Below are positions 1-9,400 of a stretch of 64,000 nt of DNA, piece by piece. How positions within the stretch are numbered: the first letter of the stretch is position 1; every line of letters starts with the position of its first letter. The translations under genes and the position numbers were made by a program. The notes beneath the pieces are model-generated. The model had not been told where the DNA came from, did no database searches, and worked only from the letters and a program-made list of their open reading frames with translations. Origin of the DNA: Actinernus sp. WN-2022 (lineage: Eukaryota; Cnidaria; Anthozoa; Actiniaria; Actinernidae); assembly GCA_030867875.1 (NCBI GenBank), contig JAOWCC010000936.1:80385032-80449031 (forward strand), in the 5' to 3' direction.

Positions 1-105
1 AACAAAAGTCCCGAATGAGACGCCGGCCCAGGCCCCGCGGAGAATGCCACAGGAAAACCAAAGCGCTGGTGTATTTAACCATGTCTAAATTGCATTTAGT
101 CTCGA
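1..105. repeat. Direct repeat, copy A (left edge)
   Basis: This 105-bp stretch starts AACAAAAGTCCCGAATGAG and ends TTTAGTCTCGA. It recurs at 4592-4696 in the same orientation with no difference that I see, and the two diverge right after CTCGA. It may extend beyond the left edge. It probably belongs to the split direct repeats of the retroelement. Confidence 0.85.
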
Positions 106-803
106 TTAAATTTCCCTGCTATTGAGATGGATAACCTATAGTGTTGATTTGTATTGGAGGTTCAGTGCCCAGGCTGTAAGTTGGGTCAGTGCTCGAGAGT
201 TTGGTTGCTAGGCAACCAACCAGCCCAACGAGACCGCGGTCGAGCCAAGCGAGGACTGACCGAACTCCGACACTAACCTCAGGATCCTGCAATGCCAAAG
301 CCTGGACAGGCCCGATGAGGTAAGCGAGCAAGCAAGCAATGACCAGAGCCATCTAGTTTAGGCTTGATCTATTTAAATTCCCAGCAACTGGGAGCAACCT
401 GAGGAGCTTGAACCAAGGCGGAGCTAGTCTCAGGTCAGGCCCCGAGGCAGCTGGCCATGGGAAACCAAGGGCCAGCACCCCCAGGGCCAAACGGCCACGG
501 GCGACACTGACGACTAAGTCCCCGATAGTTTAGCAGGCACAACCGGAGCAACCAGGTAGCCATGCAACTCTTGAAATTTACCTCCAGACGATATTACCAG
601 GAACCCACAAAAGAACGCATAGAGATTCCAAGGCGATGAGAAGCAAACCAAACAGAGTATACACTTGAGCACTCATAAAATGTTGTTGACAGCAGCACGT
701 CAACAATTGAACAACTTGACACTTACTTCACACGCTAAGCATTACTGGTCAAGAGGAGCAAACAACCTTGAACCAGCCCAACCCGCAATTTCTCCTAATG
801 GAG

Positions 804-1769
804 TTAAATCTTTAGCCAAGGCTGCAACAGTTGAGGAGCAACTGCGGCTAGGTCCTGAGGAGCAATGCGAATATATGTTTGATACGCATCGCTAGTCCAC
901 CGCCCCAATGTTTTAATCAGAGATTCTGATAAACCTGCAAGAGAAGCCGCTGTGGCGGCTCCGATGCAGAGGCTGTGAGATGAGAAGTGACCTATCACCT
1001 TTGCATCTGTGAGAGCTTTGCTGAGCAGGCTGTTGAATTTCGCTTTGGTCAAAGCAGAACCGTCCTGTAGAATGAATAGGGGCCCCGGGGCTGGGCCCCT
1101 GACAGCCAAATAGGCAAACAACGCGTCCACCGGGCATACTTGGGTAAATGTGTGGCCCACCACAATAGTAGATCCCTGGCGGAAAGGATCTGATTTAGAA
1201 GCCTTGATGCGAACAAACAGGAGGCTAGACTTCGCATGAGAGTCTACAACCAAGTCATCCACTGTAAGATGGAGAGTGGGATGAAAGCCTTCTAATGAGG
1301 GGCTGGTAAATTCACTGCAGCGAAGAAAACCAAAGAAGGCAAGGCAAATAGCAGCCCAAAGCATGACGTCTCCTGGCGAACTGGGAACCAGAACTGAGCG
1401 TAAGGATGCCAAGACAGCTGGAGTAATTGGCAGCCTTGTGTCCTTGGAACGGCCTTGACACCTGCGGACACCACGAACAACCCGTTGAAGACGTAAACAG
1501 TTCTGTAATGGATTGGGAAAGCCCAAGTCGATATGAAGGGACCGCACAGAACTAAGGTACACCTTAATGGTGGATGTAGAGAGATTGTTGCCTGCCATGA
1601 AGGCAACAAAGGCGACAAGGCAGTCTTCTGAGGCAGGTAGGCTTTCAGATACCAGGTTAGAGCGCTTGCAGAAGGAGAGAAACAGCCTTTGACCTGATGA
1701 ATAGGATTTCCGGGAGTTAGCAGCAAGCCCTGCATTCAAGAGGGAGCACATCTCCGATGTTAGAACCAC
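804..1769 (-). pseudogene. Tyrosine recombinase of the DIRS element, active-site arginine lost
   Basis: The 321-aa frame is open. In phage-integrase-type recombinases a tyrosine nucleophile with an R-K-H-R-(H/W) set cuts and rejoins DNA; here it would insert the circular cDNA. Visible are the first arginine in FFGFLRCSEF, the GRW box (the H/W position) and the tyrosine in DAYQTYIR. The second arginine box, normally H-x-x-R before I-G-A-A-T, reads HSLCIGAAT: the codon at 966-968 is TGC (Cys) where CGC (Arg) is expected, a one-step CpG transition. The start at 1769 overlaps the RNase H frame end (1760) by ten bases, as expected for a compact retroelement. Without that arginine the enzyme should be inactive; this is inference from the family. 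Confidence 0.85.
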
Positions 1770-3095
1770 TTTGTCAGCGAGAGTGAAAGGTGTTGAGGAA
1801 TGGAGACTGGGGAATGATCTGCGGCAGGAGCCAACTGACGGAATCTGTGCATCTGAGAACGAGAGAGGGCATCAGCAACCGAGTTTGTAACACCTGGAAT
1901 GTGTGTGGCTGACACAATAAAGGAGAAATTGACGGAAGCCAAAATTAAACTACGTAATAGGGTGCATCACACAAGGGGAACGGGAGGTGCCGGAGCGCAG
2001 GGCAAACACTACAGCTTCATTGTCCAACTGGAACAAAATGCGTTTTGCTGTCCACTGGGAGCCCCAGATGTGGGCGGCTACTACCACTGGGAATAGCTCT
2101 TTGAATGCGATAGGAAGAGGCAAACATTGAGAAGGCCAAAGGCCCTGGAACCAGTGTCCTTGGTATATGGCACCAAAACCTATGGTACCGGAGGCATCAC
2201 TGGCAACCTGGAAATCGGACGGCGGGAGCCAGTTTGGCATTAGAAAGAAACTACAGCCATTCCAGTCGGAGAGAAAGTGATCCCACCACAGCAGATCAGT
2301 CTTAACTGTAGAGGAGAGGCAAATATGATGCGCTGGAGAGGACACTTTGCAAGTCAGATTTATGAGTCTCCGAAGGAAGGTGCGACCAGGGCGGATAACC
2401 TTGCAGCAGTGATGTAGTAAACCAATGAGTGATTGCAGTTCCTTGAGAGAACATGAACGGCGAGAAATCCAAGACTTAACGACTGTACGAACCTTCAGCA
2501 ATTTTTCTTCTGGCAGGCGAGCCTCCAAACGGGTAGAATCTAGGAGGATGCCCAAGAAGCAGAGCTGAGGGGCTGGGCCAACGGATTTGTGAATAGCGAG
2601 AGGAACTCCTAGATCGTTGCAAGCGCGGGAAAAGGCATCCATGTTCTGCTGGCAGACAAGGGAGTTTGGAGGACCAAGTGTGAAATAGTCATCTAAATAA
2701 TGTATCAATGGCGAGACCTTGAAGTGATGAGTTGCAATCCACTGCAAGCCTTCTGCAATGCGGTTGAAGATAGACGGGGCAGATCGAAGGCCGAAAGGTA
2801 GAGCTAAGTCGATGTACAACTGGTCTCTCCAAACCATGCCCAAGAGGAAACGATCATCTGGGTGAATAGGAACAATACGATAGGCACTTTCGATATCCAA
2901 TTTGCCCATCAGGGAACCGCGACCACAGGAAAGAATGAGGTCAATGGCTTCATCTATGTTTGTGAAATGGACGGGGAAGTCCTCTTTGGATATTCCGTCG
3001 TTAACGCTTGACCCTTCTGGGAAGGAGAGGTCATGGATCAGTCTCCATTTCCCTGGTTGGCCCCGCTTAACAATAACACCAAATCTGAGACACTA
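1760..3095 (-). pseudogene. Reverse transcriptase and RNase H of the DIRS element, frameshifted
   Basis: It copies element RNA into DNA and removes the template RNA. The frame shows the RT palm with the YLDD active site, an upstream fingers region (FGVIV...GKWRLIHDLS) that extends to about 3095 without an ATG, and an RNase H domain starting at ASDASGTIGFGA. The main frame stops at 1950. The RNase H end, including HIPGVTNSVADALSR, continues in another frame down to 1760. A single extra C in the CCC at about 1960 explains the shift. An in-frame TAG lies just before the fingers region, so the true start or expression mode (readthrough, frameshift) is unclear. The clone-like intact core suggests fairly recent loss. 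Confidence 0.85.
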
Positions 3096-3149
3096 GGTAG
3101 GAGTGGCCAGGCAGGATTTTGATGAGGAGTAGAGGAGGAGGTGGAGGGT

Positions 3150-4393
3150 TCACTTCCTCCTCTCCTTCCGAAAGGGCTGGAACTCGGATGATGTGGAACG
3201 GCGCTTCAGAGGCAACGGTGTCGGGGCCTGAGACTGAGAAACTCTTAAGGGACAGTCAAGGGCTCTGTGGATATCTAAGCAGCCTTCGGTGCTACACACG
3301 TGGCGGAAACGGCAAACCCGAAAACTTGAAATACACTGACCGGAGTTCCAAGAGCGGCAAGTGAATAGACTAGTAGTGGAACCGGTAGCCTCAAAGGTGG
3401 AACGCTGAGCGCCTCTGGCTGATAGAACTGGGGACGTCCAAGGGCAGAGCTCCGTCGAATGGTCCATTGCCTGGCAACTCCGACAAGAGACTGTAGCCTT
3501 GTTGGCATTTGTGAAGCTGAGGCTCCACAAACTGGGATGTGGTTCCCCCCAGGAAAGTGAAGGCTTGTTCGCTGCCAGAGCTCGAAAGCTGCGATCGTAG
3601 GCAAACCAATGGGGGGTTTGGTAGTTGTGGGCAGACCGGCAAATCAGGAGAAGATAGGCCAAAAGGTCGGACGATCTGTGGGGAGAAGAGGCCAGCACCA
3701 CCGCAGCATACATGCAGAAGGCCTCCACCCAATCATGGAAGTTTAGCAGAGCTTTATGTTTAGGTCTAGTAGGTGCCAGCTCTAAGTAAGGGGCAAGAGA
3801 GTTAGTAGTTGACAATCTGACAGTAGCTGGCTTGGAAGGATCAGGGATAGATGACAGATTGGCTGGCAGGAAATCTGTTAAATCAACGAACTGCCCAGAA
3901 TTTGCCAGGTTGACTAGCTTGGGAGGAATTGGTGGAAGGGAATCCGCTACGAGAAATGGCCAGGTAGATGAAGGTGTCGGAGCTCCGGCATCGGAATTGA
4001 CGACCAACCAGGCAGCGCTGGGCCGGAAACAAAAGTAGATGGAATGGAAGGAATCGGGAAAGGAGCCGGCTGAGCAGAACGCATGAAGTAGGGGGCCGAC
4101 CAAACAGAAGAATACGTACCTGCTGTATCTGAACGAGCCGGGAAGGACGGGAACGAAGGAGATGCTGTTCGAGGCGGCGAAACTGAGGCCGCCGAAGGCC
4201 CTGGCACTGAAGAACTGTCAGAGGCCACGACCGTTGAAGATGGTACTGATGGCCGGAACCCTGCCTGAATCAAAGCCGAAACTAGACTTTGAAAGTTCGA
4301 CGAGGAAGAGAGATTGACATCAGCATCCGAACCTGATGGACTTGCCATGTTTCCGATCGCCTCTGGATCTGACATGTTGTTCGATCGCTGCAT
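3150..4393 (-). pseudogene. Gag-like protein of the DIRS element, frameshifted
   Basis: This is the first protein of the element, expected to package its RNA. The N-terminal part (from the ATG at 4393) is Ser/Pro-rich and of low complexity; it runs in one frame to about 4010, then the protein continues in a second frame to 3150. The second part carries a CCHC zinc knuckle, C-x2-C-x4-H-x4-C (CRSCQAMDHSTELC), and further C-terminal a second cysteine/histidine cluster (CRFRHVCSTEGC), then a basic tail. The indel lies near 4005-4015, at GCGCTGCCTGGTTGG on the minus strand. Gag sequences are fast-evolving, so the identity rests on position, knuckle and composition. Confidence 0.65.
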
Positions 4394-4591
4394 TCCACCA
4401 ACGATACCGCGAGTCCGACGAAGAAACTATATTTTATTGCGATCCAGCGAAGCCAGCAATATTAAGATGAGCACTGAGATCGTGGAGGCAAATTACCAGC
4501 GAGGAACGCTAATAATCCTGGCAACAGCGAACGTGAGACCAACACTCGCGAGCGATGCGAAGAGCAACTGAGAACCCGCCAAAATTCAGTA

Positions 4592-4696
4592 AACAAAAGT
4601 CCCGAATGAGACGCCGGCCCAGGCCCCGCGGAGAATGCCACAGGAAAACCAAAGCGCTGGTGTATTTAACCATGTCTAAATTGCATTTAGTCTCGA
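4592..4696. repeat. Direct repeat, copy B (right end of the DIRS element)
   Basis: Same-strand copy of 1-105. It lies upstream (minus-strand sense) of the gag-like start at 4393, so it marks the 5' end of the retroelement. Confidence 0.85.
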
Positions 4697-5169
4697 ATAT
4701 AAGATAACTATTCAGACGGTAATGAAGGGGAAACCGGCGATGGACACCTGGAAGCGTAAGTTGTAGGCACATCAATTCAAACATTGATTGATGAAACTTT
4801 AATATTGCAAATATTGAATAAATCGAAACTCGTTGGCAATCATCGAGCTCCTTCACAAGCTCTCTGGTGTGCTAACACCTTGGTCAGTGAGTGAGTGAGC
4901 GAGCAAGCGAGGGAGCAAGCAAGCAGTAGCGAGGGAGCAAGCAAGCATTAGCGAGGGAGCGAGCGAGCAAGTGACATGATTTCACCTATCCCAATAACTC
5001 GTTTCTGCACCTTTACATGCATCCATGAGTTAAAAAAGACTGTTTTAGCTTGGTGATTGAAAACACAAATTGGCAGAGTTGGAACAAAATACATCCAGTG
5101 TGTCACGAAGAGGCTTATAAATCCTTTCCATAATAAACTTGAGGGATACAATCAAAGACAGGTTTTTAC
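4697..5169. repeat. Flank with GAGCAAGC-type minisatellite
   Basis: Between the DIRS element and the first EGF exon no gene is seen. At 4885-4977 there is an imperfect tandem array of GAGCAAGC, GAGGGAGC and related 4-8 bp units. A shorter piece of the same motif (GTAAGCGAGCAAGCAAGC) occurs at 321-338 inside the element's 3' region. Confidence 0.6.
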
Positions 5170-5419
5170 CTTGCTCCCAGGTATCCTGTAGGACAAGAGC
5201 ACTTAAAGAATCCAACATCATCTTTACAGGTTCCATTGTTCAAACAGGGATTTGAATGACAGTCGTCAAAGCTGTCAAACTCGCAGTGTGTACCATTGAA
5301 CCTTGGAAGACATGTGCAGTTGTAGCTATTTACACCTTCATGACACGTCCCTCCATGTTGGCATGCCAGATTACTGTGACATTCTTTGATATCCACAGAG
5401 CAGTTGACACCTGTATATC
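5170..5419 (-). CDS. Exon with two EGF-like repeats (host gene)
   Basis: This is part of a secreted or membrane-bound extracellular protein. The 250-bp exon encodes about two EGF-like modules with the six-cysteine spacing (CHSNLACQHGGTC ... CTCLPRFNGTHC, then CHSNPCLNNGTC). The linker DIKEC resembles the calcium-binding type. The acceptor is AACAG at 5420-5424 after a pyrimidine-containing tract; the donor is AG followed by GTAAAA at 5169. Entry is phase 1 and exit phase 2, whereas the other EGF exons here are phase 1-1. It is probably the same gene as 19571-22109, now split by the 12.3-kb transposon. No stop or polyA site belonging to it is visible, so the gene continues to the left. Confidence 0.75.
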
Positions 5420-5659
5420 CTGTTATTAGAACACAAGGAGCATGTATGTTTAAACAATAATCTACTTGTGACATTGACATTGATATTTTTCCGTAGATGT
5501 TATCTGATCCCATGCAGAATATTTCTGAGAGTGAAGCTCAAGGGAAACTGTGAATTTAGAGGAACATATAAATGTCCAAGTACAGTGATTTTGGTACCTC
5601 TGCTTTCTGCATTATTTACACAATCATGAAAATGAAAAACAACACAATATTTATTTTTC
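5420..5659. other. Intron sequence between EGF exon and transposon
   Basis: No gene is seen. Part of it (5461-5570, around ACTTGTGACAT and GAGAGTGAAGCTC) resembles 20627-20720 near the other EGF exons, so this may be a shared intronic repeat. Confidence 0.35.
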
Positions 5660-5708
5660 GCTAAAGTGAACAAGTTGCACCGTAAATTTGTTGTCGGTAA
5701 GTGGTCGG
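5660..5708. repeat. Left terminal inverted repeat of the 12.3-kb transposon
   Basis: It begins GCTAAAGTGAACAAGTTG and ends GTCGGTAAGTGGTCGG. It pairs with 17935-17983 with only a few mismatches and a small indel in the AAATTTG/GTATTT part. Confidence 0.85.
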
Positions 5709-5783
5709 CCGACAGCTTACCAACAGCTTACCGACAGCTTACCGACAGCTTACCGACAGCTTACCGACAGCTTACCGACAGCA
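5709..5783. repeat. Left 11-bp array (CTTACCGACAG)n
   Basis: About six or seven copies of the 11-bp unit CTTACCGACAG on the plus strand. The adjoining inverted repeat reads the complementary way (GGTAAGTGGTCGG), so unit direction flips at GGTCGGCCGAC (5703-5713). The right-hand array reads in the same plus-strand direction as this one, so the two arrays are direct, not inverted, copies. Confidence 0.85.
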
Positions 5784-6100
5784 CTTGAGGAATGGTTTCC
5801 ACAGGGAATTTTCGTCTCAAAGTAAAATCCAGCTGATAGTACAAACAGGAAATTTTCGCCTCAAAGTGTGCATAAGTGCGTACATACACGCTACGCTCTT
5901 GGCATCACGTAGCTTTCCAATGTTAGAATGGAATTTGTCAATAGCGTATTCTTACTACGTTGTAGATAGTTGGATATTACGGTGGCTTGTTAGGGCCATT
6001 AAAAAAACGATTATATTTTTCTCAAATCCCGAGTTATTTTTGAAGAAAAAAAAATTTAGGGAAAAAAATATATTTTTGGGCAGCAAAATAAGAAAAAGTT

Positions 6101-6440
6101 ATTAATCCCGAGTTGCTAATCCCGAGTTGCTAATCCCGAGTTGCTAATATAATCCCGAGTTGCTAATCCCGAGTTGCAAATCCCGAGTTCCTAATCCCGA
6201 GTTGCAAATCCCGAGTTGCAAATCCCGAGTTGCTAATCCCGAGTTGCTAATCCCGAGTTGCTAATCCCGAGTTGCTAATCCCGAGTTGCTAATCCCGAGT
6301 TGCTAATCCCGAGTTGCTAATCCCGAGTTGCTAATCCCGAGTTGCTAATCCCGAGTTGCTAATCCCGAGTTGCTAATCCCGAGTTCCTAATCCCGAGTTG
6401 CTAATCCCGAGTTGCTAATCGCGAGTTGCTAATCGCGAGT
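6101..6440. repeat. Left 14-bp array (AATCCCGAGTTGCT)n
   Basis: Roughly 24 near-perfect units of AATCCCGAGTTGCT, with TTCCT and TTGCAA variants; the last units mutate to AATCGCGAGTT. It ends about 25 bp before the start codon of the SAM/HECT gene, so it lies where a promoter or 5' UTR would be. The right array (16741-17535) is its inverted counterpart. Confidence 0.95.
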
Positions 6441-6465
6441 TCCATTCTTACCACGTGTAGTGAGC

Positions 6466-9400
6466 ATGGCGGCCGATCGATCAGATGAAGACTTCCCCTC
6501 TTATAGTAATTCCCTTGATGAAGTAAGTATTTCCTCTTCCTTTTTTCGCTTCCTTGGATGTTCGTGTACGATGCAAAAAAAAACAATATTCCTCCGATAA
6601 AATTCCGGCATCTCGGCTGTCGAATTCAGCAAAATATCCAACTGAATCCTTACTGTCAATAATGTGATTTGACATTCTTTCAGGTCAGTAGGTTCTTCAA
6701 AGAAATCGGCGTACGTCCTGATGTTATAGCGAGATTTTCCAGAGAGAAGGTAAGCCAACGGTTGTTTATGCTAGGGTTATGTATTTTTATTTATATGAAA
6801 TATTTACTGTTCTTTGTAGACAGCCGATACAGATATACCACGCGGGCTTGAGAGCTAGAATTTGAGTTGCTCATTTGACTGAAGTTAAAGTAAAAATTCC
6901 CCAGTTTATATATAAATACTACCATACATAAGCCATATAGGTAACAATCTTCAATAAATCTTTGACTTTGCATAGTAATTATTTAATCATTAGGTCGTGT
7001 TTCCATACTGCATCCAGAAGGATGCAGTTCCCTAAAGTCCAATTGCATTTGTTACCACAATACAAGCGCGGCTTTGTTATAACAAATAATAAGAAAAAGG
7101 AGGCGGCCTTTATACAAACACGAAGAAAAAAAAAATCTGAGTATTCACTTGTCCCTAAATTTAAATAGGGTCTCGCATTTCAGTTTCAGGCTTTTCAGAT
7201 TTTTCATCCTTAAACAGGGTCAGGGTTTTGATATCTCCGAGGTAAACGTTTTTCCGATCAGGAAATTCCGTTTGGGAAATTTTGTTTACCATTCACACAG
7301 AGTTTTCGACCGGAATTTCTGTGTATAAAATCGTAGACAAGCCCTTTTCAGAATGTTGCTTGTCTCAACGAAGAAGTCGTATTTTGATGGCGTCAATCAT
7401 ATTAAATAACCGGAAGTAAAAGGTTCTGTTTGATTGACAGCAGGTCAATTAACACACGACATGTGCTCACTCGCCCGTAACGAAAGTGTGGGGAAAGCTA
7501 GCATAAATTCATTTAAATTCACGTTTTTCCACCCCCGATCCATGGGTTGTTGGCCTTATGTCATCCAAAAAACAAGCAGGGCTAAGCTCCAGCAGGATAC
7601 CCTTAGCTTGGAAAGGAGCAAAACAAGGCCATGCATACGACTACGAGCCTCGCAAACCCGACAAGTTCAGACAGAGTGCCGAGTGGTCCACATGAAGAAT
7701 TGATAGGAACCAGCCGAGAGAAGATTCGTTTCCAAGAAAGCTTAGATGGAAACATATTAAAACTCTGAATCGCTTGAAACCAACACCACGATCTCGCTAT
7801 TTGCCGTGCTGTTTCAGGACCTTTCAGACTCCTGCAAATCGCTGTGCCTTTAATTGATTTATGTGCCCTTCCTTTGTCATTTATAGGTGTTCGCTTTGGC
7901 TTTGTCCCTCAAGGACTTTTCGTCTTTTCTATTTTCCAAGTCATAAGAAAACTAGAACCGGCAATGTTCTCGATGCGGCGCGTATTAAAGCTTTGATCGG
8001 AAATCAACATTGCATTGTCGGGAAATCTTGTGCTATTTTCTACGCTTTCGATTTTCAACCAAAATAGAGTTTTTAAAAAGCTCTAACTCAAGAAGAATTT
8101 ATTCGATTTGTCTGAATTTTTTACTAAATGTCGATTGATATCTCTACTGAAAAAATTTGTTGGAGAATTGGGAAATTCTAAAGAGAGCTCTTGACGGTGT
8201 TTCCCGCATATCTACTCGGATTCATGTTTTCGCCTTTTCACCGAAAGCATAACTTTTGAACTAAATCGAATTTTGATATTCCCCTACCCGGTTTTGTAAT
8301 ACGATTCCTCCGAAATGCGACAAAGTAACCATAAAATATTTTTGGAGTTGGAGCTTCTGAAAGCCATCTCACTAGGTTGGAGAAACGGGATCACGGAAAA
8401 TTTTCAAAATCCACCCCCCCCCCCCCCCCCCCCCCAAAAAAAACAACAACGAGCAAGCCGAATTTGCACAGAAAAATAATTGAGCGAGTTAATATCACCC
8501 AGAAAAAAAATAAAGCAAGGTTCTGATGCCAGAAAAAAAATCTTGCAGCAACTGAGACTGTCGTAAAACAAATTTCGAGCAAAAAACAAACCGGGCAATT
8601 GAAAATTGACGGAGAGGGGACCCATCCCTAAATCTAGTTGCCAATGAGAATAAAGCTTTCAGCGTTAATTTCTTATTTGTGTTGCAAAAACGTTTCTTCA
8701 ACAAGGGCAATAAAGTGGTTCAATGTTAAATACGTAACGTTCAAAAGTTAAAATTAAAAAACAAAATGGTCAGACAAAGCAGTCATGCTGGAAGATAATA
8801 CCGTTAATTAACGTCACGCCACGGCTGCAAGAGCTCAAGTGACCCATACAACAGTCCGTTTCATAATTTGAGATGTTCGTATCACTGTTAATCACTGTAG
8901 TTGGTATCTCCGTATCATTGTATCTTGTAACACGTTATATACCAAGCCGAAAATTTGCACCGGGGAGTGCAAATTTCCTAGAGGTGCAAAGTTCCTGTGA
9001 CACCGGTAATTGCCGATTGGCTTAGATTTGACATTTTTAAGATGGATCAATGTAGCGGCGTAATTCAAAATCGTAGAGCGTCCGTGCAGGCTCTTCATCA
9101 CCTCTTTCTCCCCCAGTTCCCCTCTACTTGTTGGTTGTATCATATAATACTTTAATTGGTGGGGAAGTCCTCAAAATCTGCTCACATTCACAAATAGTAA
9201 GCTTCCTCGCTCATTCGCTAATTCGTGCTATTGTTCAATCGCTTGGCAGCAAATATTAATGCTTTTTGTTCTGCCTATAAATAAACCTTAATAGGGCTCT
9301 GTCGGCTGTTTGTAGCATCTATTTGAAAAGGCAAAAAATATATGCATAGTAAAAGGAACTAAAATAATATACTTTTTAATTGAAACAGATGAAACCTCAG

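Larger units (their letters stand above)
1..4696 (-). mobile_element. Decayed DIRS-group (tyrosine recombinase) retroelement
   Basis: Read on the minus strand the order is a gag-like protein with a CCHC knuckle, reverse transcriptase plus RNase H, then a tyrosine recombinase. That combination defines the DIRS group (DIRS, PAT, Ngaro types), which integrates by recombinase and has no LTRs or DDE integrase. A 105-bp direct repeat lies at both ends of what is visible (1-105 and 4592-4696). Direct rather than inverted end repeats fit the split-direct-repeat (PAT/Ngaro) layout better than classical DIRS1. The element may continue to the left of the window. Frameshifts in the gag and RNase H regions and loss of a recombinase active-site arginine show that this copy is dead. 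Confidence 0.8.

Noticed and set aside
119..352. 77-codon hydrophobic minus-strand frame in the 3' region of the DIRS element
   Set aside because: Located after the recombinase where no protein is expected; short and without similarity.
5701..6105. 134-codon frame beginning in the 11-bp array
   Set aside because: Its N-terminus is the satellite read in one frame and the rest is A/T-rich terminal repeat; no protein similarity recognised.
6101..6440. Regularly spaced short repeats that could suggest a CRISPR array
   Set aside because: Contiguous 14-bp units without unique spacers, in a eukaryotic context with introns; a satellite.
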